Positions 16,716 through 25,328 of a stretch of DNA of 64,000 nucleotides are shown in pieces. Positions within the stretch are counted from its first letter, which is position 1, and each line of letters begins with the position of its first letter. The DNA is taken from NCBI GenBank assembly GCA_900470965.1, contig UCCS01000008.1:152512-216511 (forward strand). Reading direction: 5' to 3'. This DNA comes from Hyphomicrobiales bacterium. GTDB taxonomy: Bacteria; Pseudomonadota; Alphaproteobacteria; Rhizobiales; Rhizobiaceae. The notes beneath the pieces were generated by a model, which was given only the letters and a program-made list of their open reading frames with translations, was not told the origin of the DNA and ran no database searches. The translations under genes and the position numbers were made by a program.

Positions 16716-18545
16716 TTACTGCTCCTGCGTGTCGCCAACGACCTTGAGCGTCGGCGATCGATCCGCGTGGATCGGCTTGATGTCGCGGCGCAAGATACGC
16801 GCGAGCACCTCATCCTTGGGTCCAAATGCTGCGAGCTTCCCGTCATTCATCATGAGAACGAGATCGCAGCCTTCGAGTGCGCTCGGCCGATGTGCGACGA
16901 TAAAGACGATGCCGCCTCGCCGCCGCACGGCAAGGATAGCGGCGGCAAGCGCCGCCTCGCCCTCTCCGTCCAGATTGGAATTCGGTTCATCGAGAACGAC
17001 AAGGAATGGATCCTTATAAAGAGCTCGCGCCAGCGCGATACGCTGCCGTTGACCGGCAGACAGCATCGAGCCGCTTGGGCCGATCTGGGTTTCATACCCC
17101 TTTGGGAAACGCAGGATCATATCATGCACACCGGCGATTTCGGCAGCGGCAATCACCGCCGCCGCTTCAGGTGCGTGCTGAAAGCGGGAGATGTTTTCGG
17201 CCACCGTGCCGGAGAAGAGCTCGATATCCTGTGGGAGGTAGCCGACATGGGTACCGAGATCACCGTCATCCCATTGGTCCAGCGTAGCGCCGTCGAGGCG
17301 GACAGAGCCGCGGTAGGATGGCCAGATGCCGGTCACGGCGCGCGCAAGCGATGACTTGCCGGAGGCGCTGGGACCGATCACGCCGACCGCACTGCCTGCG
17401 TTGATCGAGAAGCTAACACCGGCAATGGTAATCTCCTGTTTGCCAGGCGGTCCGCTAACAAGCTGCTCGACGGTCAACTGGCGGTAAGGCGCGCGCAATT
17501 TAAGGGGGCTATCGCTTTCCGGCAGATCGCGGAAGGCGTCCTTGAGCCGCGTCCACGCCTGTTGAGCCGCAACGAAACCGCGCCAGTTGGCGATTGCCTG
17601 CTCGACCGGCGCAAGCGACCGGGAGGTGAGGATCGATGACGCGATGATGATGCCGCCGGATGCCTGATTTTCGATGACCAGAACGGCGCCGGTCGCAAGG
17701 ACAGCAGATTGCAGCACCGCGCGGAAAATCTTCGAGATGGTCGAATAGACATTGCCCGTATCGGATGCCGCCCGCGATGTCATCCGATAGGCGTTGTTCT
17801 GATCCAGCCATCGTTCAGCCAGATCCTTTCTCATGCCCATGGCCTGGACGACTTCAGCATTTCGCTGGGCAGCCTGCAGGAATGTATTCCGCCGGTTGCC
17901 AAGTTCCGTCGCCTGCTTTGACGAGGTCTGAGCGCTTCTATGTGTCAGGAATGTCAGGGCGATCAAAACAAGCGCGCCGCCAATGGCAATGAAGCCGATG
18001 ATCGGATGAAACATGAAGCAGATCGCAATGTAGAGCGGCATCCACGGCAGGTCCAAAAATGCCGCCGGGCCTGAACTGGAGAGAAAGCTGCGGATCTGGT
18101 CGAAATCGCGGAGTATCTGCAATCCGTCGCCTTCGACCTTTGTTTTGACGGGTGCTTTCATGACGGCCTTAAAAACACGCGAGCTCAGCACTTCATCGAA
18201 GACACCGGAGATACGGATCAGCATGCGGCTGCGCATGACTTCGAAGACGCCCTGGAAAATATAAAGAAGCAGCGCCAGCAGCGAAAGGGCAATCAGCGAC
18301 GGGATGCTGCGGCTGGGAATAACCCGGTCGTAGACCTGCAGCATGAAGAACGAACCTGTGAGATAGAGAATGTTGATCAGCCCGCTTGCCAGCGCGACTG
18401 CCACCAGAGCGCTTTTGCAACGCGAAAACGCCTCAGCCCCCGTATCTTTCTTCGGCTGCCGCATGAAGCCCGCTACAACGTTATTCAACCTTCGATACCC
18501 TCTAAAACAGCGCCTTTTGAGATCCTGCAGGCGATTTGCTCTCAC
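16716..18545 (-). CDS. Type I secretion ABC transporter, ATPase/permease (PrsD family)
   Basis: A 609-residue half-transporter energising export of C-terminally signalled RTX proteins. Its membrane domain spans about 50-330. Its nucleotide-binding domain has Walker A GPSASGKSS (391-399), signature LSAGQRQRIALARAL (from 495), Walker B LVVLDEP (515-521) and the H-loop VAHRP. There is no N-terminal peptidase C39 domain, as expected for RTX exporters. The start is uncertain. GTG at 18545 gives the full length, while an internal ATG giving MRQPKKD is also plausible. Expected cargo is the RTX proteins at 10751 and 18860 and perhaps others elsewhere. Confidence 0.93.
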   Translation of the reverse strand: MRANRLQDLKRRCFRGYRRLNNVVAGFMRQPKKDTGAEAFSRCKSALVAVALASGLINILYLTGSFFMLQVYDRVIPSRSIPSLIALSLLALLLYIFQGVFEVMRSRMLIRISGVFDEVLSSRVFKAVMKAPVKTKVEGDGLQILRDFDQIRSFLSSSGPAAFLDLPWMPLYIAICFMFHPIIGFIAIGGALVLIALTFLTHRSAQTSSKQATELGNRRNTFLQAAQRNAEVVQAMGMRKDLAERWLDQNNAYRMTSRAASDTGNVYSTISKIFRAVLQSAVLATGAVLVIENQASGGIIIASSILTSRSLAPVEQAIANWRGFVAAQQAWTRLKDAFRDLPESDSPLKLRAPYRQLTVEQLVSGPPGKQEITIAGVSFSINAGSAVGVIGPSASGKSSLARAVTGIWPSYRGSVRLDGATLDQWDDGDLGTHVGYLPQDIELFSGTVAENISRFQHAPEAAAVIAAAEIAGVHDMILRFPKGYETQIGPSGSMLSAGQRQRIALARALYKDPFLVVLDEPNSNLDGEGEAALAAAILAVRRRGGIVFIVAHRPSALEGCDLVLMMNDGKLAAFGPKDEVLARILRRDIKPIHADRSPTLKVVGDTQEQ

Positions 18546-18859
18546 TCGACTTCAGAACGCCTTTGAAGACATTCGATGCGACGTCGCTGGAGTTACATCT
18601 CATGCCACAGAAATTACAGTAAAATAAATAGACGGTGAGACAAAATCGCTCCGTAAGTTTAACGCCGATACTCTCGACAGCCAGTATTCCGCAACCTTGC
18701 GAGTAACTTGAAAGAGATAAGAAACCATCCTAGAGCTGCCTTTTGGCTGAAATATGCTGGCAGACGGACTAATTGCTGTGACGGCAACAGCCATCCCCTA
18801 CGACCGCCGCGGCTATCAGCCGCAGAATCCAGCACCTGATTTAAACAACCTGTTTTCAA
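18546..18859. other. Intergenic region upstream of the type I secretion operon
   Basis: About 310 bp between the RTX/beta-helix gene and the ABC gene, both on the minus strand. No credible coding sequence. An AT-rich part at 18600-18670 may hold the secretion-operon promoter. No clear terminator hairpin was found for the upstream gene. Confidence 0.4.
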
Positions 18860-21238
18860 TCAATAAGACAGAAGCACGTCGTCATAACTGAAGAACGCTT
18901 TGTTGGCTCCGATAAAGGCTATGTCCTGTGCAGCTTTTTCGCCGGAGCCATCTGCATCATAGGACACGACACCGCTTGCCGAATTATAAATTATCTGCGG
19001 GCTGGCACCCGTCGCCAGCGCTCCGAGTTTGCTGACCACCAAAAACGCAGAGGGGTCGAGAACATGGTCGCCGTTCGCGTCGAGGCCTACAAATATTGAC
19101 TGCGACAAGGCTATCTTGTCGTCATCGCTGAAATCCCAGACCGAATCTTTGTTCGCGGCACCCATCTCGGAGAAATAGAAGGTGTCGGCTCCACCACCTC
19201 CATAAAGAGAGTCGATGCCTCCGGCGCCGGCAATGGTGTTGCTTTGCGCGTTACCGGTGATCAGATTGGAAAGAGCGTTGCCGATCCCTTCGATTTGGGC
19301 GCTTCCGCTAAGCCGCAGGTTCTCGACGAAGGATTCGTTGCGAAGATCCACGCTGACACTTGACCATATCGAGTCTTTGCCACCATCTGCCAGTTCTCCC
19401 GTGACGTGATCTCGCGCATCATTGAAGAGATAGATGTCATCGCCGGCAGAACCGTAATAGATATCGGCACCCTTGGCCGCGGCAAAGCTGTCAGCTTTAT
19501 CCGTACCCGTGTGTGGCGTAGGAGTTGGTAACGACGCCGAAGGATCGTCAGCATTCCATTGTGTCGTCGCCGAAAGTGAGGTCTGGAGATTGCGCGTATC
19601 GAAGCCTGACGCACTTGCATTCTGAAGCGTGGCCAGCGTCGACCAGCCTTGGCCATCATTGGCCTGCACGACGGCAGATGTCCCACTCTGCATGACGCGG
19701 ATATGGCCGTCGGCAATAAGGTCGCTTCCGCTGCCCCAGCCCAGTCGAGCGGCGAGCACCGAAACATCGATAACATCGCCGTTACCGCCAACCTGAAAAT
19801 CAGTGATGATATCGCCGCCTTCACTCAGCGCATGATAGGCAAACCGGTCATGTCCGGTACCGCCGGTCAGAACGTCAGCCTTGTCGCCGCCCCACAAATA
19901 ATCGTCACCATCCCCGCCGGATAGATTGTCGGCGCCGAGGCCCCCGAGAAGCTTGTCTGCGGCCGCCGTGCCGACGAGTGTATCGTCGCCAGGCACCACG
20001 TTGGTCAGAATCAGCGTGTTGATGAATTTGACCATCGATTCGGGAATGTTGTATCCCTCCAGATAGCTCTCGAAGGTACTGTTCTTGACAATATTCGCCT
20101 CAGGCGAATTCGATATCATGAACGCGTAGTTCTTGATTTCACGCAATATTAGGTTGTCGACAAGCGAGTTGCGACCATCTCCGTCGCCATATTCATAGAA
20201 CTGTATGCCATAGGCATCGCCGGCACTTCCGCTGTTTGTAAAGGCGTTTCCTATGCCGCGAAAATCTCCGAACATTCGGGAATTAAACGAGAGATCATCC
20301 GTGTAAACCCCGTTTCGGCTTTCGGAATGAAAATCATACGCCGAATTCGCCGCGTCGTAGACGACGGAATTTTTGGTCAGCAAACCGATCTCGGCGCCGT
20401 AGCTGGCAGCACTTGAGGCATTTGCAGCCGTTCCTATACCCTGGACCACAACACCCTGCCCGACATGCTCCGCAAAAAGGCCATTGATCTGGGTGCTCAG
20501 CGATGAACCGGTATGAATACCGCAGTAGAGATTGGTGGCAGTAATGTCACTTAGAGTAGCGTTCACGTTGTTGACAACGTTAACGCCGAAGCCGCCGTCT
20601 TTCACTGTGACATTTTCCACGACGGCATCAACCAGATTGCGCAGATGAAGAAGATCGGCAGTGGCCGCATTATATTCGCCGGCCGCACCATCGATCGTGC
20701 CGTTCTTGATCGTAAATTGTCCCTCGGCGTAAACCGTGGCACGGACGTTCGTGGCATAGAGGTTCTGCTCGACCAGTGAGCCCTCCAGGGTAACCGTGTT
20801 GCCATTCATGGCGATGATTTTGGCTGCCTGGCCAAGCTTGGTCTTCTGGCCGGCGTCGCCCGGGTCGATGTGATCTCCGGGCAAATTGTCGTCGGCGGTT
20901 ACCTTTATCCAACTGCCAACCGTTATGTTTTGCGGCAAGGACGCGTAGGTAATCGTTGCATTGTTCATCGCATCAGATCCAAGCGCGACAGTCTGCAACG
21001 GCGATTCCGCGCCGAATACACCGAGAACCCTTTCGGAACCTGTGGCCTGGTGCAGCGTGCCCCCATTGAGATCTATGGTGACGTCACCTGATCCGACCGA
21101 GACGTAAATAGCCTTGCTGACGGTGATGTCGGCGTCCTTCGCCAGAACAACCGTTCCACCTCCATTAGCAACGGTTGTAAGCGCCTTGCGCAGTTCGGTT
21201 TCACCAGCTGTGGCATCGAGATAAATTGTCGTGGGCAT
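18860..21238 (-). CDS. Secreted beta-helix protein with RTX modules, putative polysaccharide-modifying enzyme
   Basis: A 792-residue protein with no signal peptide. Residues 1 to about 400 form a right-handed parallel beta-helix of the pectate-lyase type (GGGTVVLAKDADITVS near the start; repeated short turns such as IKNGTIDGAAG, VENVTVKDGG). RTX blocks follow at about 414-480, 576-602 and 655-690, and the C-terminus is hydrophobic and acidic (KAFFSYDDVLLSY), fitting type I secretion. Helix-then-RTX is the design of Azotobacter AlgE mannuronan epimerases and of some rhizobial glycanases. The DPHE catalytic motif of epimerases is not visible. A YDFHSES segment occurs mid-helix. Function as lyase, epimerase or hydrolase is open. 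Confidence 0.8.
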   Translation of the reverse strand: MPTTIYLDATAGETELRKALTTVANGGGTVVLAKDADITVSKAIYVSVGSGDVTIDLNGGTLHQATGSERVLGVFGAESPLQTVALGSDAMNNATITYASLPQNITVGSWIKVTADDNLPGDHIDPGDAGQKTKLGQAAKIIAMNGNTVTLEGSLVEQNLYATNVRATVYAEGQFTIKNGTIDGAAGEYNAATADLLHLRNLVDAVVENVTVKDGGFGVNVVNNVNATLSDITATNLYCGIHTGSSLSTQINGLFAEHVGQGVVVQGIGTAANASSAASYGAEIGLLTKNSVVYDAANSAYDFHSESRNGVYTDDLSFNSRMFGDFRGIGNAFTNSGSAGDAYGIQFYEYGDGDGRNSLVDNLILREIKNYAFMISNSPEANIVKNSTFESYLEGYNIPESMVKFINTLILTNVVPGDDTLVGTAAADKLLGGLGADNLSGGDGDDYLWGGDKADVLTGGTGHDRFAYHALSEGGDIITDFQVGGNGDVIDVSVLAARLGWGSGSDLIADGHIRVMQSGTSAVVQANDGQGWSTLATLQNASASGFDTRNLQTSLSATTQWNADDPSASLPTPTPHTGTDKADSFAAAKGADIYYGSAGDDIYLFNDARDHVTGELADGGKDSIWSSVSVDLRNESFVENLRLSGSAQIEGIGNALSNLITGNAQSNTIAGAGGIDSLYGGGGADTFYFSEMGAANKDSVWDFSDDDKIALSQSIFVGLDANGDHVLDPSAFLVVSKLGALATGASPQIIYNSASGVVSYDADGSGEKAAQDIAFIGANKAFFSYDDVLLSY

Positions 21239-21394
21239 TCAAAACTCCCGCATCAATAAAGCTGCGGGGAAACGTGCAGAAGCAGGGTTAAGATCAGCAT
21301 TCAACGACCGTTAAAGTTTTATCCAAGCGCCGTTTTTCTGAGTCATCTTCACAAACCGCACCTAAACCGAGCAAAATGCTCGCATCACGCGAAT

Positions 21395-22324
21395 TCAATT
21401 TTCTCCAATCGCAATATTAGAAAGAAGCGTAATATAACCCAATTTACCATTCCCGTCGGTGCGACTGATGGACAGAACAGATAGCGGCGCATTGAAAAAG
21501 ACGTGATCGTTGCTGACGCCGAGAGGTCCAAGCAAGACTGGCCATGTCGCCGGCTCGGGGTAGACGCTGCTCAACCTGTTATTGCCTAGGAACCAGCGCA
21601 TGTCTGCGACGATGACGGGCGCACTGAAATCTCCGGCAAGAAGCACAGGCTCCTTCGTCTCCCGCAAGATACGTGTAATGTTGAAGAGTTCGAAGCTGTG
21701 AAACGTATCGAACCATGTCTTCGAAAGCCGGGTCGCAAAAACACGCACACGTCGGCCTTCGATCGAAAGGGTAGCGGAGATCAATTCGCTGCCGACCGGA
21801 CTCAACAGCTGAAAGCGGAGATCCGAAAGCGGTCGGCGCGCCAGAAGCATGACAGTACAGCGTGAGTTAGCCGAATCGTCGCAACCGGCGTGAAAGGGAT
21901 AGGATTGGCGCATCAGATCCCGCCTACCGGCAAGAGAGCCGGTGGTGGTCATGATAACGACGTCGGCATTCGCCTCGTCGACCGTTTTCTTCAGTGCGGC
22001 ATCATCCGCCGCATCATCGAGAATCTTGATCGTTAGTAGGCGCAGGGCAGGCCCTGAGCCCGGCGCCGGCGCTCGAGCAAACTCTCCGAGCATCAGCGTG
22101 GGATGGGCGGCTAACACGACAGAAGCAATAGCGAGTAGCAGACTATACCAGTGCCGCACGAAGATATTGGAGAGAAGAACAATCGCCAAGCATAACGCGC
22201 CGATCTGCATTTGCAGCGCATTCACGATTGCCAGAGGCCATATATTGGAGACATACCGAAGACAAACTATGAGCAGCATGATGGAAACCACGGTGCATAC
22301 GACGCAAAAAACGATATGTCTCAT
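21395..22324 (-). CDS. Membrane-anchored endonuclease/exonuclease/phosphatase (EEP)-family protein
   Basis: A 309-residue protein with about three N-terminal membrane helices (residues 1-85) followed by an EEP-fold domain facing the periplasm. Family-like segments are VLLAGDFSAP (GDFN-like) and VSNDHVFFN (SDH-like). The first metal-binding Glu motif is replaced by VVIMTTTG and two cysteines (CDDSANSRC) occur, so the active site is degenerate. Proteins of this architecture occur beside polysaccharide genes in rhizobia. Their substrate is unknown and DNA repair is unlikely. The ATG at 22324 is taken as start. Confidence 0.7.
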   Translation of the reverse strand: MRHIVFCVVCTVVSIMLLIVCLRYVSNIWPLAIVNALQMQIGALCLAIVLLSNIFVRHWYSLLLAIASVVLAAHPTLMLGEFARAPAPGSGPALRLLTIKILDDAADDAALKKTVDEANADVVIMTTTGSLAGRRDLMRQSYPFHAGCDDSANSRCTVMLLARRPLSDLRFQLLSPVGSELISATLSIEGRRVRVFATRLSKTWFDTFHSFELFNITRILRETKEPVLLAGDFSAPVIVADMRWFLGNNRLSSVYPEPATWPVLLGPLGVSNDHVFFNAPLSVLSISRTDGNGKLGYITLLSNIAIGEN

Positions 22325-22581
22325 TCATTGGGTCCTGCGATGCGGAAAATGCTTCAAATGCAAGGAGGTCTGGTTGGGCAATGAGGGGCGACCCCTCCTG
22401 TCAGCAGTGCGGCGCTTACAAAAATAACCGTTAGCATCATGCGAAATGACGTCAAAAATCCAAAGCTTTTTCTTGCACTGCACACAAAGCAGCTTCCACT
22501 GGCCTGTCGTCCATGCTTTATATGCCCCGCGTTCGGCACCGATGAAACTGAAATTTTCGCGCAATAAGGAGAGGGTGTTTA

Positions 22582-23076
22582 ATGGCACGCAGCTTGAACA
22601 AATTTCTCTGGCTGAGATCGCTTTTGGTAAAAGCTAAGTACCATTACTACACGAAGTTCTGGGGGATGAATATCCATCCGACAGCTACGTTCTCGTTGAG
22701 TGTTCGTCTGGATAAAACCTATCCCAAGGGCATCCACGTGGGCGAGAAGTCATATGTCGCGTTCGACGTGTCCATCCTGACTCACGACAGAACGCGCGGG
22801 GTTTACCGCGATACCAAGATCGGCAAGCACTGCTTCATCGGAGCCAGAAGCATCATTCTGCCTGGCGTGGAGATCGGCGACGAATGCGTCATCGGTTCCG
22901 GCAGCGTCGTTACCAAGAACATTCCTTCGCGCTGTATCGCAGCTGGCAATCCGGCAAAGATCATTCGTGAAAACATCGACGTCGGCCCTTACGGCCGGTT
23001 CCTGTTTGCCGATATCCCGGAAGCCGAAAGAGCAGCCGATCAAAGAAAGAGCGGCACGGACGTTCGCAAAGCTTAG
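22582..23076 (+). CDS. Hexapeptide-repeat (LbH) acyltransferase
   Basis: A 164-residue left-handed beta-helix protein with hexapeptide turns from about 50 to 130 (IHVGEKSYVAFDVS, IGKHCFIGARSIILPGVEIGD, VIGSGSVVTKNIP) and the typical end AAGNPAKIIREN. Such enzymes transfer acetyl or other acyl groups from CoA to sugar hydroxyls as homotrimers in the cytoplasm. The ATG at 22582 follows AAGGAGAGGG. It is convergent with the PL5 lyase gene, with only 10 bp between stop codons. It probably O-acetylates a nucleotide sugar or lipid-linked intermediate (inference). Confidence 0.87.
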   Translation: MARSLNKFLWLRSLLVKAKYHYYTKFWGMNIHPTATFSLSVRLDKTYPKGIHVGEKSYVAFDVSILTHDRTRGVYRDTKIGKHCFIGARSIILPGVEIGDECVIGSGSVVTKNIPSRCIAAGNPAKIIRENIDVGPYGRFLFADIPEAERAADQRKSGTDVRKA

Positions 23077-23086
23077 CGCTAGTCTC

Positions 23087-24253
23087 TCACTCCGCGCCCT
23101 CATCGCCGATCAGGCGTGTCGAAGGCAGGGCGATGAAAGTATTGATCATCGGCCGCAAGGGCTTAGCTATTGCATCGAGCTTTTCCGCGAATTCCGCATC
23201 GCGGCCCTTGAAATGCGGTAACAGGACGTCGATCCACGCAATCATCCCTGGGTCGACTTCCTGGCGATATCCTGTTCGCGTCTCCAGTTGGTCGGGGTGG
23301 AGATATGTGGTGGCGGCGAATCCGGCGGCCGACTGCAGCTTCTTCTCCTGATCGGCATCGAGCGCAATATCATTGGCATCGGCGAGCCGCACGAGGATCG
23401 CAATCGCGTCCATGGCGAAATTCTGATATTTCAGCGCCCGTCCGCCGCGGGCAAGCTCACGCGGCAACCCGCCGTCCTCTGGGACTTCGTCTAGCGCCGA
23501 CTTCAATATATCCATCGACCAGTTGAACCGCTTTCGATCCTGCAGGTGTACTGCCATTAGACCGACAGCGGCAGCAGCCCAGTATCGATGATTGCTGTTG
23601 CCGTCGAGCCACGCATATTTACGCTCACGGGGGGCGGGTGTGAATTCCGCTACGATCATATCCGAAAGCTTGGCGAACCAGGCTTTGATTGGAACATAAG
23701 CAGAGCTGGCCGGTGGTGAGACTTCCTCAGCCACGGCATAAGCGTTGGAGAAGGAAATGCTGGTCCAGCCTCCGATGAGAACCGCCTGACGATGCCCGAG
23801 CGGATCATTGTCCTCGACACTACCAAGCAAAGCATCTGCACTAGCCCAGACGCGCATCTGCCGGATGATGCAGTTGGCGGCATTCCTGCCTTGTCCAGGC
23901 ATGTCGAGCGCCGTCTCCATCATTTCCAGCATTTTTTTCGTGACGGCACCTGTCGGCCATAGACGCTTCACGTAGGCCTTCATAGCAATCGGGTCGACCT
24001 CTGACTGGGTTTGACTTGGTTTATAAAAACCAAATAGCTTGCTCATATCGACCAGTGGAGCAACTGGAACTGAGCAGACGAAAGGTCGGGTTCTTTTGGC
24101 AGAACCGTCCTCCTGCGTATCGGCGGGCACTTTCTCGAACAGGTATCGGAGCGGCGGCTCGGCAGCCGCGGGCGTTGCGAATAAGAGAAGGCCAGAAAAG
24201 AACCACGAAACCGTGAAACTAAAAGGTCTGGCTTTCCGCGAAACCATCGACAT
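23087..24253 (-). CDS. Polysaccharide lyase family 5 (alginate lyase AlgL-like)
   Basis: A 388-residue periplasmic protein with an N-terminal Sec signal peptide ending near TPAAAEPP. It has the all-alpha PL5 fold signatures SNHRYWAAAAVG and LPRELARGGRALKYQNFAM. The catalytic residues known from the Sphingomonas A1-III alginate lyase (Asn, His, Arg, Tyr) match Asn221, His222, Arg269 and Tyr276, with identical spacing (47 and 7). The enzyme should cleave a mannuronate- or glucuronate-containing polymer by beta-elimination, since PL5 enzymes acting on polyglucuronate are also known. The ATG at 24253 follows GGAG; an in-frame TTG at 24265 is rejected. It is likely periplasmic quality control or length control for the locus polymer. 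Confidence 0.9.
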   Translation of the reverse strand: MSMVSRKARPFSFTVSWFFSGLLLFATPAAAEPPLRYLFEKVPADTQEDGSAKRTRPFVCSVPVAPLVDMSKLFGFYKPSQTQSEVDPIAMKAYVKRLWPTGAVTKKMLEMMETALDMPGQGRNAANCIIRQMRVWASADALLGSVEDNDPLGHRQAVLIGGWTSISFSNAYAVAEEVSPPASSAYVPIKAWFAKLSDMIVAEFTPAPRERKYAWLDGNSNHRYWAAAAVGLMAVHLQDRKRFNWSMDILKSALDEVPEDGGLPRELARGGRALKYQNFAMDAIAILVRLADANDIALDADQEKKLQSAAGFAATTYLHPDQLETRTGYRQEVDPGMIAWIDVLLPHFKGRDAEFAEKLDAIAKPLRPMINTFIALPSTRLIGDEGAE

Positions 24254-24437
24254 ATCACTCTCCAAATCCGGCGATCGAAACTGCCGGTTGTTGCAATATC
24301 TATAAACGTGTGTTTGCAGCGAAGTTAAGCCGTATGGGTTATTTTCTACTTTTCAACCCAGATCTCAATGTCTATGTTGCACCGCAAGATAGGGGTCGCC
24401 AGCCGAGCCGCTCGCTGGGGGCTCCAGCTCCACTGAC

Positions 24438-25277
24438 ATGTTCCCGAACAATAGAGTAGTCATGCCGAAAATTACGCTTTTCTCGACAAGCAATCTGAGG
24501 CAAGGCCGCTCCGAGCACCTCCAGAGGATGGTTGACTCGATTGCGCGTGCCAAGGTCGAAGACCCATCGATAGACGTCCATCTGTATCTTCTTCTGCAGA
24601 ATGTTCCCGATGATGCCGCCGATCCCGAGTTTCCGGACTGGATCAGCACACGGCGAATCAATCATCAGATTTCGCTCTCGGCGGCCCGCAACCTGCTTAT
24701 TCGAGAGGTCGTGAAAGCCGGCATCGTCACTGCCGACAGCATATATGCCTTCCCCGATGACGATTGCTGGTATCCCGAGAAATTTCTGACCCTGGTCGCC
24801 AATCTCTTTCGCGATAAGCCGGAGATTGATTTCTGGTTCTGCCGTTATAGCTCGACTCCGGAGACAAAGAGCGCATTGACAACGGAAAAACCTGCTTTGC
24901 AGAAAGTGATATCGCGAGCGTCGTCGAACACGTTCTTCTTCCGTGGGAGATTGCTGCCCGAGTTGCAGATATTCGACGAGGCACTGGGGGTCGGCGCGCG
25001 TCTGAACGGCGGCGAGGACACGGATTATGCAATTCGGGCTTTCTACCTGGCCCGCGGCACTCTTTTCACCGATGCCGCCCTGGTCGGACACCGGGATCAC
25101 GATTCGAGCCTCAAGCCGAAATATTTCCCTGGCACGCTTTACGCCATTGCCGCTCACAAGACGCGAAGCCTCCCCGGCATCATCGCGTTCATACGCAAAC
25201 TTCTTGTCGGAGTATCATTGGTCGCGAGCGGCAAGTTGACGCTATCAAGCTATATTGCTGCGGTGCGGAATGCCTAG
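24438..25277 (+). CDS. Glycosyltransferase family 2 protein
   Basis: A 279-residue GT-A-like protein. It has an N-terminal nucleotide-binding strand (KITLFSTSN), an SAARNLLIREVV block and the metal-binding acidic motif FPDDDCWY (about 109-116), then GGEDTDYAIRAF, which matches the catalytic ED region of GT2 enzymes. Two start codons are possible, ATG 24438 and ATG 24462. Neither has a strong ribosome-binding site. It is the first gene of a plus-strand trio (GT, flippase, acyltransferase) with 50 and 20 bp spacing, divergent from the lyase gene. It should add one sugar of the repeat unit; donor and acceptor are unknown. Confidence 0.85.
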   Translation: MFPNNRVVMPKITLFSTSNLRQGRSEHLQRMVDSIARAKVEDPSIDVHLYLLLQNVPDDAADPEFPDWISTRRINHQISLSAARNLLIREVVKAGIVTADSIYAFPDDDCWYPEKFLTLVANLFRDKPEIDFWFCRYSSTPETKSALTTEKPALQKVISRASSNTFFFRGRLLPELQIFDEALGVGARLNGGEDTDYAIRAFYLARGTLFTDAALVGHRDHDSSLKPKYFPGTLYAIAAHKTRSLPGIIAFIRKLLVGVSLVASGKLTLSSYIAAVRNA

Positions 25278-25328
25278 TCGCAGGAGGGGGCCTTTGACGT
25301 CTCCGTTTAATGGTAAAACGAGGCGCCG

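Noticed and set aside
18860..21238. Naming the beta-helix/RTX protein an AlgE-type C5-epimerase
   Set aside because: The domain order fits but the DPHE active-site motif is not visible, so the specific activity is not claimed.
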